NCBI RefSeq assembly: GCF_000720765.1
Contig: NZ_JODC01000011.1
Coordinates: 434,001-498,000 of the forward strand
DNA length: 64,000 bases
Origin: Streptomyces sp. NRRL S-646
GTDB lineage: Bacteria; Actinomycetota; Actinomycetes; Streptomycetales; Streptomycetaceae
Direction of reading: 5' to 3'
Shown here in pieces: positions 16,156 to 24,634 of the stretch (its first letter is position 1; every line of letters starts with the position of its first letter). Both the position numbers and the translations under genes were made by a program. The notes under the pieces were generated by a model that saw only the letters and a program-made list of their open reading frames with translations, was not told the origin of the DNA and did not search any database.

Positions 16156-16190
16156 GGGTCGGCAGTTCCTTGATGGGACCTTGATGGGGG

Positions 16191-16292
16191 TCAGCGCTGG
16201 CCCTGGTACAGCTTCTTCACGGTCAGCCCGGCGAAGGCGAGGACGCCGACGCAGACCAGGACCAGCAGGGCTTCGAAGAATGCCTCAAGCAC
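16191..16292 (-). CDS. 33-residue single-span membrane peptide
   Basis: A GTG start at 16292 follows AAGGAG with 6-bp spacing. The peptide VLEAFFEALLVLVCVG... is one hydrophobic helix (residues about 5-24) followed by a basic tail KKLYQGQR, ending in TGA. This is a positive-inside single-span topology. It lies 35 bp upstream of the nitrobindin-like gene on the same strand. No family is recognised. The strong ribosome site and clean architecture make it a real gene in my judgement. Confidence 0.65.
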   Translation of the reverse strand: MLEAFFEALLVLVCVGVLAFAGLTVKKLYQGQR

Positions 16293-16395
16293 GGGGTGCT
16301 CCTTGATGAGCTGAGGATGGGCGGTACACAAAGGCCGGGCCCCAGCTTACGCGGCCGGGGCCCGGCACTCCTTGTGAGGTACGCCCAAGCGGGAC

Positions 16396-16542
16396 TCAGC
16401 CGAGCAGCTCCCTCTGCAGGGCCACCGTCTGCCGGAAAGGTACGGCCTTCGCCGCGCCCTTCCTGGACTGCACGATCACCGCGAGGACCTCACCGGCGGA
16501 CAGGTACCCCTGCCGGGTCTGCTCGGCGCGAGTTTCAGTTGA
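16396..16542 (-). pseudogene. Possible 3' gene remnant without a start
   Basis: An open frame of 48 codons ends at a TGA (16396-16398) and has coding-like composition (…GYLSAGEVLAVIVQSRKG…PFRQTVALQRELLG), but no start codon follows its upstream stop until codon 22. It overlaps the promoter of the DsrE-like gene. It may be the tail of a lost gene. I do not recognise the family. Confidence 0.35.
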
Positions 16543-16543
16543 T

Positions 16544-16549
16544 TACGAT
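16544..16549 (+). promoter_or_regulatory. -10-like TACGAT of leaderless DsrE-family gene
   Basis: TACGAT ends 6 bp before the ATG at 16556, and no ribosome site lies between them. This spacing fits a leaderless transcript starting at the A of the ATG. Confidence 0.5.
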
Positions 16550-16555
16550 TCGGCC

Positions 16556-16918
16556 ATGGCGAAGAAGCTCGTGATCAAGGTGACGGCGGGGGCCGATGCG
16601 CCCGAGCGGTGCTCGCAGGCGTTCACGGTGGCGGCGGTGGCCGTGGCCAGCGGTGTCGACGTCTCGCTGTGGCTGACCGGCGAGTCCGCATGGTTCGCCC
16701 TGCCGGGCCGCGCCGCCGAGTTCGAACTCCCGCACGCGGCCCCGCTGCCCGACCTGCTCGACGCGATCCTCGCCGCCGGGCACGTCACCCTGTGCACCCA
16801 GTGCGCGGCCCGCCGGGACATCACGGAGAAGGACGTCATCGAGGGCGTACGGATCGCGGGGGCTCAGGTGTTCGTCCAGGAGGCACTCGGCGACGAAACG
16901 CAGGCGCTGGTCTACTGA
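16556..16918 (+). CDS. DsrE-family protein
   Basis: A 120-residue protein with the DsrE/DsrF-like sulfur-relay fold: MAKKLVIKVTAG at the start, alternating strands and helices, and a TLCTQCAARRDI segment with two Cys residues at the position where DsrE-type proteins carry their reactive Cys. Such proteins handle persulfide sulfur, or are just structural relatives. Only one protein is present, without DsrF or DsrH partners. A leaderless promoter is likely. Confidence 0.75.
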   Translation: MAKKLVIKVTAGADAPERCSQAFTVAAVAVASGVDVSLWLTGESAWFALPGRAAEFELPHAAPLPDLLDAILAAGHVTLCTQCAARRDITEKDVIEGVRIAGAQVFVQEALGDETQALVY

Positions 16919-16948
16919 GACGGTCCACTGAGCCGGTCGACCGGGACG

Positions 16949-17212
16949 CTAGGGCCTCGGGCGCTTCTTGCCGTCCAGTTCGTCCCACCACTCGTCGGAC
17001 TTCGGGTCGCCTGACGGGTCGTCCCACCAGCGGTCGTCCGGACCCCTGCGGTTGGCGACCATCGCGGCGACCGGGGGGATCAGCATCGCGACCACGCACA
17101 TCCCGACCGCGACCGGGACAGACCAGATCCGTACGACTCCCCAGGCCAGGACGAACAGCCCGACGCAGGTGCCCATCATGGCGAAATACACGTGACGGCG
17201 ACGTGCCAGCAT
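16949..17212 (-). CDS. DUF3099 small membrane protein
   Basis: An 87-residue protein conserved in Streptomyces. It begins MLARRRHVYFAMMG, has two membrane helices (about residues 7-27 and 32-50), and ends in an acidic, Trp-rich tail (DDRWWDDP, DEWWDELDGKKRPRP). The ATG at 17212 follows CTGGAGGC, a good ribosome site. The function is unknown. Oddly, its start region is duplicated 179 bp upstream (17368-17407) without a gene. Confidence 0.75.
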   Translation of the reverse strand: MLARRRHVYFAMMGTCVGLFVLAWGVVRIWSVPVAVGMCVVAMLIPPVAAMVANRRGPDDRWWDDPSGDPKSDEWWDELDGKKRPRP

Positions 17213-17407
17213 GCCTCCAGGGTAGGCCTGGGCACGCCCATCGGGCGCGAGCAGCCCGGGCGGGAACGTCCACCCCAGGACCGGCCCACCGCCGAAGGCC
17301 GCCGGACGGAGTCCGGCGCAGCGCTCCGAAACTGCGAAGCAGTGCGAGGCGCGCATCAAAGAGGGGCCACGTGACGGCGACGTGCCAGCATGCCTCCAGA
17401 GTAGGCC
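17189..17407. repeat. 40-bp direct repeat covering the DUF3099 start codon
   Basis: Bases 17189-17228 and 17368-17407 match over 40 bp with one difference. The first copy spans the ribosome site and first eight codons of the DUF3099 gene; the second contains only this piece. The 139 bp between them look non-coding. Confidence 0.8.
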
Positions 17408-17418
17408 CGTACATGCCG

Positions 17419-17448
17419 AGGGGCCGCACCCCGGAGGGTGCGGCCCCT
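17419..17448 (-). terminator. Strong hairpin terminator after the DUF1416 gene
   Basis: A perfect 13-bp stem AGGGGCCGCACCC / GGGTGCGGCCCCT with a CGGA tetraloop, 15 bp beyond the DUF1416 stop (minus strand). The symmetric stem could serve both strands. Confidence 0.8.
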
Positions 17449-17462
17449 GGTCGGGCAGGTCG

Positions 17463-17750
17463 TCAGACCGCGATCGCGACCTCCGCGAGGCCGCCCTGCT
17501 CGGCGACGACCGTGCGGTCCGCGGTGGCGCCGGGGACGAGGGCGCGGACGGTCCAGGTGCCCTGGGCGGCGTAGAAGCGGAACTGCCCGGTGGCGGAGGT
17601 CGGGACCTCCGCGGTGAACTCACCGGTCGAGTCCAGGAGGCGGACGTAGCCGACGACGGGCTCGCCGTCCTTCGTCACCTGGCCCTGGATGGTGGTCTCA
17701 CCGGGCTTGATCGTCGAGGCGTCCGGGCCGCCGGCCTTCGCTCCACACAT
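17463..17750 (-). CDS. DUF1416 domain protein (SseC-like, rhodanese-associated)
   Basis: A 95-residue protein beginning MCGAKAGGPDASTIKPGET. It has a compact Ig-like beta fold (GQVTKDGEPVVGYVRLLDSTGEF). In actinobacteria this family is found next to thiosulfate sulfurtransferase genes, as here: it lies 85 bp downstream of the rhodanese on the same strand. The Cys at position 2 is conserved. It may accept or carry sulfur with the rhodanese; this is inferred from context only. A strong terminator follows. Confidence 0.85.
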   Translation of the reverse strand: MCGAKAGGPDASTIKPGETTIQGQVTKDGEPVVGYVRLLDSTGEFTAEVPTSATGQFRFYAAQGTWTVRALVPGATADRTVVAEQGGLAEVAIAV

Positions 17751-17835
17751 GTCTTTCTCCAAGAGGGGTCTGACCGGAGGAAGGCCGGTCGGGATTTGCG
17801 GGTCTGTTCGCTTGCTGCTGTGCCTGCGGCAGTTC

Positions 17836-18675
17836 TTACTTGTTGGCGCCGAGCTCGATCGGGACGCCGACGAGGCTGCCGTACTCGGTCCACGAGCCGT
17901 CGTAGTTCTTGACGTTCTCGACACCGAGCAGCTCGTGCAGGACGAACCAGGTCAGGGCAGAGCGCTCACCGATGCGGCAGTAGGCGATCGTGTCCTTGGC
18001 CAGGTCCACCTGCTCCTCGGCGTAGAGCTCCTTGAGCTCGTCGTCCGACTTGAAGGTGCCGTCGTCGTTGGCGTTCTTCGACCACGGGATGTTGCGCGCG
18101 GACGGGACGTGACCCGGACGCTGCGACTGCTCCTGCGGCAGGTGCGCGGGAGCGAGCAGCTTGCCGGAGAACTCGTCGGGCGAACGGACGTCGACCAGGT
18201 TCTGCGAACCGATGGCCGCGACCACGTCGTCGCGGAAGGCGCGGATCGCCTTGTTCTGCGGCTTGGCGGTGTAGGTGGTCTCGGGACGCTCCGGGACCTC
18301 CTCGACCAGCTCGCGGGCGTCCAGCTCCCACTTCTTGCGGCCGCCGTCGAGCAGCTTGACGCTCTCGTGGCCGTACAGCTTGAAGTACCAGTAGGCGTAC
18401 GACGCGAACCAGTTGTTGTTGCCGCCGTAGAGGATCACCAGCGTGTCGTTGGCGATGCCCTTGGCCGACAGGAGCTTCTCGAAGCCCTCCTGGTCGATGA
18501 AGTCGCGGCGGACCGGGTCCTGCAGGTCCTTGGTCCAGTCGATGCGGATCGCGTTCTTGATGTGGTTCTTCTCGTAGGCGGACGTGTCCTCGTCCACCTC
18601 CACGATCGCGATGTTCGGGTTGTCGAGGTTGGCCTCGACCCAGTCGGCGTCGACCAGGACGTCGCTGCGGCTCAT
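17836..18675 (-). CDS. sseA: Thiosulfate sulfurtransferase (rhodanese), SseA/CysA type
   Basis: A two-domain rhodanese of 279 residues: an inactive N-terminal domain (about 1-140) and a catalytic C-terminal domain with the active-site loop CRIGERS (Cys near residue 235). It transfers sulfur from thiosulfate to cyanide or a thiol acceptor. The ATG at 18675 follows GGAGGAG. Upstream, on the same strand, a 26-residue leader peptide with two Cys residues (18808-18888) probably controls expression by attenuation according to cysteine supply. The DUF1416 gene is downstream. Confidence 0.93.
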   Translation of the reverse strand: MSRSDVLVDADWVEANLDNPNIAIVEVDEDTSAYEKNHIKNAIRIDWTKDLQDPVRRDFIDQEGFEKLLSAKGIANDTLVILYGGNNNWFASYAYWYFKLYGHESVKLLDGGRKKWELDARELVEEVPERPETTYTAKPQNKAIRAFRDDVVAAIGSQNLVDVRSPDEFSGKLLAPAHLPQEQSQRPGHVPSARNIPWSKNANDDGTFKSDDELKELYAEEQVDLAKDTIAYCRIGERSALTWFVLHELLGVENVKNYDGSWTEYGSLVGVPIELGANK

Positions 18676-18807
18676 GCTCTTTCTCCTCCGGGGCAGTTGC
18701 GGCGGGGCGTGCGAGTGCAGGGGGTGCGGGGGGCCTCCGACGGTGGGCCGGGGCGCGCACGGGTGCCCTGAGCAGGGCGGGGGGATGCGGAGGTCTGGGC
18801 CTTCCGC

Positions 18808-18888
18808 TCAGAAGGGGCGACAGAGCATGGCGGCGACGCGGCACAGGTCGACTGCCCGCCGCTTCGTAAGGTCCGCCTGTCGCTTCAT
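18808..18888 (-). CDS. Cysteine-containing leader peptide upstream of the rhodanese gene
   Basis: A 26-residue open frame starting ATG 18888 and ending TGA 18808. The C-terminal part VDLCRVAAMLCRPF places two Cys codons (TGC, TGT) within 8 codons just before the stop, like the short leader peptides upstream of sulfur-metabolism genes in actinomycetes. It is 132 bp before the rhodanese ATG, enough room for alternative RNA structures. Ribosome stalling at Cys codons when cysteine is low would be the mechanism; I see no clear T-run terminator in between. Confidence 0.65.
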   Translation of the reverse strand: MKRQADLTKRRAVDLCRVAAMLCRPF

Positions 18889-19086
18889 GGCCTCGATCGT
18901 AGGGACGTACGGCGGGGCGTGTCACCGCCATGTCGTATCCTGAGACGCGATCGTCCGGGATGTGAGAAACGATCACAGCCCGGGCCGCATCGGCGCAGCC
19001 TCCGGGCGTACGAATCGGTCATCACATCTACGGCGCGGACGCGAGCGTCTCGCCTTTCGGACACCTTGCGTCCACCGCCCGTGGTA

Positions 19087-19833
19087 CTACCCCGCGAGCT
19101 TGACGTTCGAACCCTTCACCGTGATCTCCACACCGTTCTGCGCAGCCTGCACACTGTCCAGCTTCACGCCACCCGGCAGCTGGTGGATCGCCTGCTGGAA
19201 GTCGGTGATCGACCGGATGCGGGAGTCGGCGAGGTCGACGACCAGCTTGGGCAGGTTGTCCGCGTGCACCTTGACGGTGTCGCCGTCCACGGTCACCGAG
19301 CTGAGCACGGGATATGTCTGCGCGGCGCCCGCGGCGGTGACCTTGATGTCCACCTTGATCTTGCCGTTGCCGCCGTCGGAGAGGCCGACGACCTGGGCGT
19401 TGACGCCGGGGATGATCTGCGTCGGCTCGGACTTGGCCGCCTTGAGGAGTTCGTCGTAGGCGATCGTCGCGGTGCCCGTCGCGGTGGCCGCGGTGGCGGA
19501 GCTGTAGTCGCCGGAGAAGCTGACGCCCTTCATGTCGGCCTTCAGGTCGTCGATACGGATCGTCTTCGGGCCGCCGTTGCCGCCGGCGGCGGTGCCGGTG
19601 TCGGCCTCGTAGTCCTTGATGCCGATCTCGACGTCGTCCAGCTCGCCGGAGGCGACCTGGGTGAGGAAGGGGAAGCCCTTGATGGACACGTCCGGAGTGG
19701 TGGCGAGGTTCTCGGTGGTCCTCACCTTGTCCGCCGCCTCGTTCTCGGCGAAGTGGACCGCGACGCGGTCCGCGATGACGAAGAGGCCGCCCAGGACCAC
19801 GACGACGATCAGAAGTATTCGCAGGGCGCGCAT
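19087..19833 (-). CDS. LmeA-like DUF2993 lipid-binding envelope protein 1
   Basis: A 248-residue protein with one N-terminal membrane anchor (about residues 4-22) followed by an exported domain. GFPFLTQVASGELDDVEIGIKD is the typical DUF2993 core. The family (mycobacterial LmeA) binds phospholipids in the periplasmic space. The last residues VKLAG are compact, as in family members. A second, longer member is at 32371-33576. There is no obvious operon partner; the neighbouring rhodanese promoter is about 200 bp away. Confidence 0.85.
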   Translation of the reverse strand: MRALRILLIVVVVLGGLFVIADRVAVHFAENEAADKVRTTENLATTPDVSIKGFPFLTQVASGELDDVEIGIKDYEADTGTAAGGNGGPKTIRIDDLKADMKGVSFSGDYSSATAATATGTATIAYDELLKAAKSEPTQIIPGVNAQVVGLSDGGNGKIKVDIKVTAAGAAQTYPVLSSVTVDGDTVKVHADNLPKLVVDLADSRIRSITDFQQAIHQLPGGVKLDSVQAAQNGVEITVKGSNVKLAG

Positions 19834-20006
19834 TCGGTGTTTCCCCCACCTGGCCGGACGACAATGACGGTCACGACGGCCGGGTGGCCGTCCAGCGCGA
19901 GACTAACCCTGCACCGGGGTTTGATCGGGGAGTTGTCGATCAGCTGTGACAGTTGTTGCCGGGGTTGGTCCGGCCGTGAGCCGGGGGCTGCCGCCCCAGG
20001 CCGGCC

Positions 20007-21134
20007 CTACGCCAGCGCCCGGCCCAGCACGAACACCACCGGTGCCGCCGCCGTCAGTGGCAGGGCCACGCCCGCTGTGAAGTGGACGAACCTCGACGGG
20101 TAGTCGTAGCTCGCCACCCGGTGGCCGATCAGGGCGCAGGCCGCCGCGCCCGCGCCGAGCAGGGCGCCCTTCGCGCCGAAGCCGGTCATCCCGCCGACCG
20201 CGATGCCCGCCCCCGCCGCGGCGAGCAGCGAGACCACGACCGACGCCGGGGTGGGCAGCGGCAGGGCGCGGGCCAGGACGGCCACCGCCACGGCGGCCGC
20301 GCCGACGGTCACCGCGTCCGGCTCGGCCGCGAGGTATCCGGCCGCGACGATGGACAGCGCCGCCGAGGCGACGGTCGCCATCAGGCCGTACATCCGCTCG
20401 TCCGGGTCCGCGTGCGAGCGCAGCTGGAGGACCAGGGAGAGCAGGACCCAGACGCCGAGGGTGCCCAGGATCGCCGCGGGGGCGTTCTCCCGGCCCGCCA
20501 CCAGCAGCGCGACGTCCGCGGCCAGCGCGCCCAGGAACGCCAGCGCGATGCCCTGCCGGGCCGGCCACATGCCGTTCAGCCGGAACCAGCCCGCCGCGGT
20601 GACCGCCTGCAGGGCGATGAGCGGGACGAGCAGGGCGTACGAGCCGACCGCCGCCGCACCGGACACGAGCAGGCCCAGCAGCGCCGTGAGCCCGGCCGGC
20701 TGCATTCCCGGCTCGATGATCGGGGAACGTCCCTCCTCACGGGCGCGCTGGGCGTCCGTGATCCGGGAGTTGCCGGCGAGGGTCGCGGGGCCGTAGTCGG
20801 AGTCCTCCTCAGGCTCCGCACCGCCTTGGGCGAGGCCCGCACCGCCGGGTGCGTCGTACCCGGGCTCAGCTGCAGCGCCGGCGTACCCCTGCTGCGCGAG
20901 GTACGCCGTCTCCGCGGCCGACACCGGCACCTGCGGCTGTGCCTCCCAGGTCTGCCCCTGCCACTGCTGCGTGTACTGCTGGTACTGCTGAGCCTGGGCG
21001 GCGTGCGGGTCGTCGTACCCCTGGTAGCCCTGGTACGGCTGCTGCCCCTGCTCGCCGGTCCACGCCTGCTGCTGGGGCTGCTGCTGATACGGGTCGTACG
21101 CGTCGTACGGACCCTCGTACGGCTGGTTGGTCAT
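20007..21134 (-). CDS. Multi-span membrane protein with Gln/Tyr-rich N-terminus
   Basis: About 375 residues. The first ~110 are Gln-, Tyr- and Gly-rich (repeats such as YQGYQGYDDP, QQYQQYTQQW), low in complexity and probably cytoplasmic and disordered. The rest has about eight to ten hydrophobic spans (residues about 145-375). Start ATG 21134 is chosen because GGAGGG ends 7 bp upstream; an in-frame GTG at 21140 overlaps that site. The MoaD-like gene stops 2 bp before it, so translation is probably coupled. I do not recognise a family and propose no function. Confidence 0.75.
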   Translation of the reverse strand: MTNQPYEGPYDAYDPYQQQPQQQAWTGEQGQQPYQGYQGYDDPHAAQAQQYQQYTQQWQGQTWEAQPQVPVSAAETAYLAQQGYAGAAAEPGYDAPGGAGLAQGGAEPEEDSDYGPATLAGNSRITDAQRAREEGRSPIIEPGMQPAGLTALLGLLVSGAAAVGSYALLVPLIALQAVTAAGWFRLNGMWPARQGIALAFLGALAADVALLVAGRENAPAAILGTLGVWVLLSLVLQLRSHADPDERMYGLMATVASAALSIVAAGYLAAEPDAVTVGAAAVAVAVLARALPLPTPASVVVSLLAAAGAGIAVGGMTGFGAKGALLGAGAAACALIGHRVASYDYPSRFVHFTAGVALPLTAAAPVVFVLGRALA

Positions 21135-21136
21135 CG

Positions 21137-21391
21137 TCACCCTCCTGCGAACGGCGGGAGCACCTCGACCGTGCCGCCGTCGGCCAGCCGTACCGTCTCA
21201 TGTCCGCGGGTGCCCACGGGGTCACCGTCGATGAGGAACGAGCATCGCTGCAGGACGCGCGTGAGTTCTCCGGGGTGTCGCCCGCGCACGGCGTCGAGCG
21301 CCTCGGCGAGGGTGGCCGCGTCGTACGGCTCCTCGGCGACCCCGGCCGCGGCCTTCGCGGCAGCCCAGTAGCGCACCGTGACCTTCGGCAT
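21137..21391 (-). CDS. MoaD/ThiS-type ubiquitin-like sulfur carrier
   Basis: An 84-residue beta-grasp protein ending in the required Gly-Gly (VEVLPPFAGG). The C-terminal Gly is adenylated and turned into a thiocarboxylate to donate sulfur, for example in molybdopterin synthesis. It begins MPKVTVRYWAAAKAAAG as in MoaD proteins. No MoaE or MoeB gene is nearby; instead it is coupled to a membrane protein gene. The carrier could therefore serve another pathway. Confidence 0.87.
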   Translation of the reverse strand: MPKVTVRYWAAAKAAAGVAEEPYDAATLAEALDAVRGRHPGELTRVLQRCSFLIDGDPVGTRGHETVRLADGGTVEVLPPFAGG

Positions 21392-21432
21392 CCGGTTCCT
21401 CTGGTAGTGGATCGGCGGTGTACACGGTCAGG

Positions 21433-22296
21433 CTAGCCCGCCTGCGCGGCACCCCAGGTCCCGATACGGGCCAGCAGAGCGTCGGTGGCCGCGTGTTCCG
21501 CGTGGCCCATGCCGGGCTCCAGCCACAGTTCGCCCCGGTCACCGGCGGCGTCGGCCAGCATGCGGGGGTGGTCGACCGGGAAGTACCCGTCCCGGTCGCC
21601 GTGCACGATCAGCAACGGCGTGGGAGCGATCCGCGGTACGGCCTCCACGGGGGACAGCGGCACCGGGTCCCACTCCCGGTGGTGGATCCGGGTACGGAAT
21701 CCGTAGCGGCCCACCAGCCGGCCCTCCGGCCGCGTTACCAGCCAGTGCAGCTTCCGCATAGGGGCCGTGCCCCGGTAGTACCAGCGGGCGGGTGCACTCA
21801 CCGAAACCACGGCGTCCGTCGCCGCTTCGGTGCGCCCCTCGCGCCCCTTTCCGTACAGCGCCGCATGGCGCAGCACCACGGAGCCGCCCATCGAGAAGCC
21901 GACGGTCACCACGCGCGCGTGCCCGAAGCCCCGCGCCCACTCCACCGCGGCCGCCAGGTCGAGGACCTCACGGTCGCCGACCGTCGAGCGGCCGCCGGAG
22001 GCGCCGTGGCCGCGGAAGGAGAACGTGACCACGGCCCCGTACTGCGCGAACGCCTCCGCCACCCGCCGAACATGTGGCCGGTCCACGTCGCCGGTGAATC
22101 CGTGGGCGACGACGAACACCGGAACAACGGAAGGTGGCGTCGAGGCGTCGTATACGACGACACCCGGGTCGTATACGGAATCGATCGCAACCTCGTCGTC
22201 GGTGCGCAGAAACGTACGGAAAGGCCCCCGTCTGCCCGTCTCACGATTCGGACGAACGGTGGATCGCGCCACATGACCTGCCGGAGTGATGCTCAT
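21433..22296 (-). CDS. Alpha/beta hydrolase
   Basis: A 287-residue hydrolase. The nucleophile elbow is GFSMGGS (Ser), the oxyanion region is VVAHGFTGD, the acid is likely Asp in VHGDRDGYFP and the base His in GMGHAE near the C-terminus. The ATG at 22296 (MSITPAGHVARS) is chosen; the frame upstream is a shadow of glnR. It is divergent from glnR across about 180 bp. The substrate is unknown; many relatives are lipases, esterases or peptidases. Confidence 0.87.
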   Translation of the reverse strand: MSITPAGHVARSTVRPNRETGRRGPFRTFLRTDDEVAIDSVYDPGVVVYDASTPPSVVPVFVVAHGFTGDVDRPHVRRVAEAFAQYGAVVTFSFRGHGASGGRSTVGDREVLDLAAAVEWARGFGHARVVTVGFSMGGSVVLRHAALYGKGREGRTEAATDAVVSVSAPARWYYRGTAPMRKLHWLVTRPEGRLVGRYGFRTRIHHREWDPVPLSPVEAVPRIAPTPLLIVHGDRDGYFPVDHPRMLADAAGDRGELWLEPGMGHAEHAATDALLARIGTWGAAQAG

Positions 22297-22318
22297 GTGG
22301 GCTATTCTGCTGGGCAGA

Positions 22319-22350
22319 GGACTCGGGCAGCGTAGCCCCCGGGTCCTTTT
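22319..22350 (+). terminator. Terminator-like hairpin with T-run in the glnR leader region
   Basis: GGACTCGGG (22319-22327) pairs with CCCGGGTCC (22338-22346) with one G-T pair, followed by TTTT. It lies 130 bp before the glnR start on its strand. Whether it is inside the glnR transcript is not known. Confidence 0.4.
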
Positions 22351-22479
22351 GTGCTTTCGGAAGCGTTGTATACGAAGCGGGAAACTCCAGTTGACCGCAG
22401 GTGTACGGGGCCTTTCGGGATCGCAGAGCAGGTGATGCACCACACACGTCCTCGCAGGGACCGAGGAGGAACCAGACGT

Positions 22480-23259
22480 ATGAGTTCTCTGCTGCTCCTG
22501 ACCAATGCCCTCCAGCCGTCGACGGAGGTGCTCCCCGCCCTCGGTCTGCTCCTGCACACCGTGCGAGTGGCTCCGGCGGAGGGCCCCGCCCTCGTCGACA
22601 CCCCCGGTGCCGACGTCATCCTCGTCGACGGCCGCCGTGATCTGCCCCAGGTCCGCAGCCTCTGCCAGCTGCTGCGCTCCACGGGCCCCGGCTGTCCGCT
22701 CGTCCTCGTCGTCACCGAGGGCGGCCTCGCGGCCGTCACCGCCGACTGGGGCATCGACGACGTGCTCCTCGACACCGCCGGCCCGGCGGAGGTCGAGGCG
22801 CGACTGCGGCTGGCCATGGGCCGGCAGCAGATCGTCAACGACGACTCCCCCATGGAGATCCGCAACGGCGACCTGTCGGTCGACGAGGCGACGTACTCCG
22901 CGAAGCTCAAGGGGCGGGTTCTCGACCTCACCTTCAAGGAGTTCGAGCTCCTCAAGTACCTCGCACAGCACCCGGGCCGCGTCTTCACGCGTGCGCAGCT
23001 GCTGCAGGAGGTCTGGGGCTACGACTACTTCGGCGGCACCCGGACGGTCGACGTCCATGTACGACGCCTGCGCGCCAAGCTCGGCCCCGAGCACGAGTCG
23101 CTGATCGGGACCGTCAGGAACGTCGGTTATCGATTCGTTACTCCCGAGAAGGCCGATCGCGTCTCCGACGAGGCCAAGGCCAAGGCAGACCGGGCAAAGC
23201 CGGAGGATGCGGACGAGACCGCCGCTCTGGACAGCACCGAGGTGGCGGCCGAGGCATAG
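22480..23259 (+). CDS. glnR: GlnR, global nitrogen regulator (OmpR-type)
   Basis: GlnR switches ammonium-assimilation genes on and off in actinomycetes. The 259-residue protein ([23 protein letters not shown]…) has an atypical receiver domain (residues 1-120) and an OmpR winged helix (about 130-225; [35 protein letters not shown]). As in known GlnR the receiver keeps an Asp in VILVDG but lacks the full phosphorylation pocket. An acidic, Lys/Asp/Ala-rich C-terminal tail of ~35 residues follows. The ATG at 22480 follows GAGGAGG. It is divergent from the alpha/beta hydrolase; a hairpin lies upstream. Confidence 0.93.
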   Translation: MSSLLLLTNALQPSTEVLPALGLLLHTVRVAPAEGPALVDTPGADVILVDGRRDLPQVRSLCQLLRSTGPGCPLVLVVTEGGLAAVTADWGIDDVLLDTAGPAEVEARLRLAMGRQQIVNDDSPMEIRNGDLSVDEATYSAKLKGRVLDLTFKEFELLKYLAQHPGRVFTRAQLLQEVWGYDYFGGTRTVDVHVRRLRAKLGPEHESLIGTVRNVGYRFVTPEKADRVSDEAKAKADRAKPEDADETAALDSTEVAAEA

Positions 23260-23356
23260 CGGACCGCCGGAAGGGGCATTGCTTCCGCACAGAGAGCGTG
23301 GAGGCAAGCTCCTTCTCGCCCTGCCCAGGGCCGGTATATCCGCGTAGACTCCGCGC

Positions 23357-24379
23357 GTGGCCAAGGTGACTCGGGATGATGTGGCGCGACTGGCGGGGAC
23401 TTCGACCGCGGTCGTCAGTTACGTCATCAACAACGGACCCCGGCCGGTCGCCCCGGCCACGCGCGAGCGTGTCCTCGCCGCCATCAAGGAGCTGGGGTAC
23501 CGGCCGGACCGGGTCGCCCAGGCGATGGCGTCCCGGCGCACCGACCTCATAGGCCTGATCATCCCGGACGCGCGCCAGCCCTTCTTCGGGGAGATGGCGC
23601 ACGCGGTCGAACAGGCCGCCTCCGAGCGCGGAAAGATGGTGCTCGTCGGCAACACCGACTACGTCAGCGAGCGCGAGGTCCACTACCTGCGCGCTTTCCT
23701 GGGGATGCGGGTCTCCGGGCTCATCCTCGTCTCGCACGCCCTCAACGACCAGGCCGCCGCGGAGATCGAGGCCTGGGACGCCCGGGTGGTCCTGCTGCAC
23801 GAGCGGCCCGAGGCCATCGACGACGTCGCCGTCGTCACCGACGACCTGGGCGGCGCCCAGCTCGCCGTACGCCACCTCATCGAGCACGGCTACGACTACG
23901 TCGCCTGTATGGGCGGCACCGCCGAGACCCCGGCGGTCGGCGACCCCGTCTCCGACCACGTCGAGGGCTGGCGGCGCGCGATGGACGAGGCCGGGATCTC
24001 GACCGAGGGGCGGCTCTTCGAGGCGCCGTACAACCGCTACGACGCCTACCGCGTGGCGCTGGAGATCCTCTCCGGGCCGCAGCGACCGCCCGCGATCTTC
24101 TGCTCCACCGACGACCAGGCGATCGGCGTGCTGCGGGCCGCCCGCGAGCTGCGCATCGACGTGCCGGGCCGGCTGGCGGTGGCCGGCTTCGACGACATCA
24201 AGGAGGCGGCGCTGGCGGATCCTCCGTTGACCACGATTGCGTCGGACCGCAGCGCCATGGCTCGGGCCGCGGTGGATCTTGTGCTTGATGATGGGTTGCG
24301 GGTGGCCGGGGCTCGGCGGGAGCGGTTGAAGACGTTTCCTTCGCGACTGGTGGCCCGGGGTTCCTGCGGATGCTCGTAG
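23357..24379 (+). CDS. LacI-family transcriptional regulator
   Basis: A 340-residue regulator. The LacI helix-turn-helix is at the N-terminus ([28 protein letters not shown]) with a hinge, followed by a periplasmic-binding-protein-like sugar or nucleoside sensing domain ([41 protein letters not shown]). The GTG at 23357 lies 6 bp after TAGACT, so the message may be leaderless. It follows glnR by 97 bp on the same strand but has its own promoter-like sequence. No sugar operon is adjacent, so the target is unknown. Confidence 0.9.
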   Translation: MAKVTRDDVARLAGTSTAVVSYVINNGPRPVAPATRERVLAAIKELGYRPDRVAQAMASRRTDLIGLIIPDARQPFFGEMAHAVEQAASERGKMVLVGNTDYVSEREVHYLRAFLGMRVSGLILVSHALNDQAAAEIEAWDARVVLLHERPEAIDDVAVVTDDLGGAQLAVRHLIEHGYDYVACMGGTAETPAVGDPVSDHVEGWRRAMDEAGISTEGRLFEAPYNRYDAYRVALEILSGPQRPPAIFCSTDDQAIGVLRAARELRIDVPGRLAVAGFDDIKEAALADPPLTTIASDRSAMARAAVDLVLDDGLRVAGARRERLKTFPSRLVARGSCGCS

Positions 24380-24416
24380 GCGTTCGGCTTGCGGTTTGTT
24401 CGTTGTGGCTGGTCGC

Positions 24417-24452
24417 TCCCCCACTCTCGACTTCGCTCGAGCGGGGGGACCC
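24417..24452. repeat. Palindromic intergenic element after the LacI gene
   Basis: CCCCC…TCGA-CTTCGC-TCGA…GGGGG forms a hairpin, followed by GCGGCGGAGCCGC (24459-24472), another small palindrome. This is a common type of Streptomyces intergenic hairpin and may end the LacI transcript. The rest of the 255-bp gap holds only the protease promoter region. Confidence 0.6.
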
Positions 24453-24634
24453 CCATCGCGGCGGAGCCGCATATCAGCACAGCCCCGCGCCCCTGATGGG
24501 GCGCCTGCATGAGGTCCGGCTGAGAAGCTGACCGAAGGCGCGAGAACGCTCTTTATATCGGGCAAACAAGGTTCTGCCGGGCTTCTCAGCCGGCACTCAG
24601 GAAGCTCTCATGGTCACGGTTCAAGCTCGTTGTC

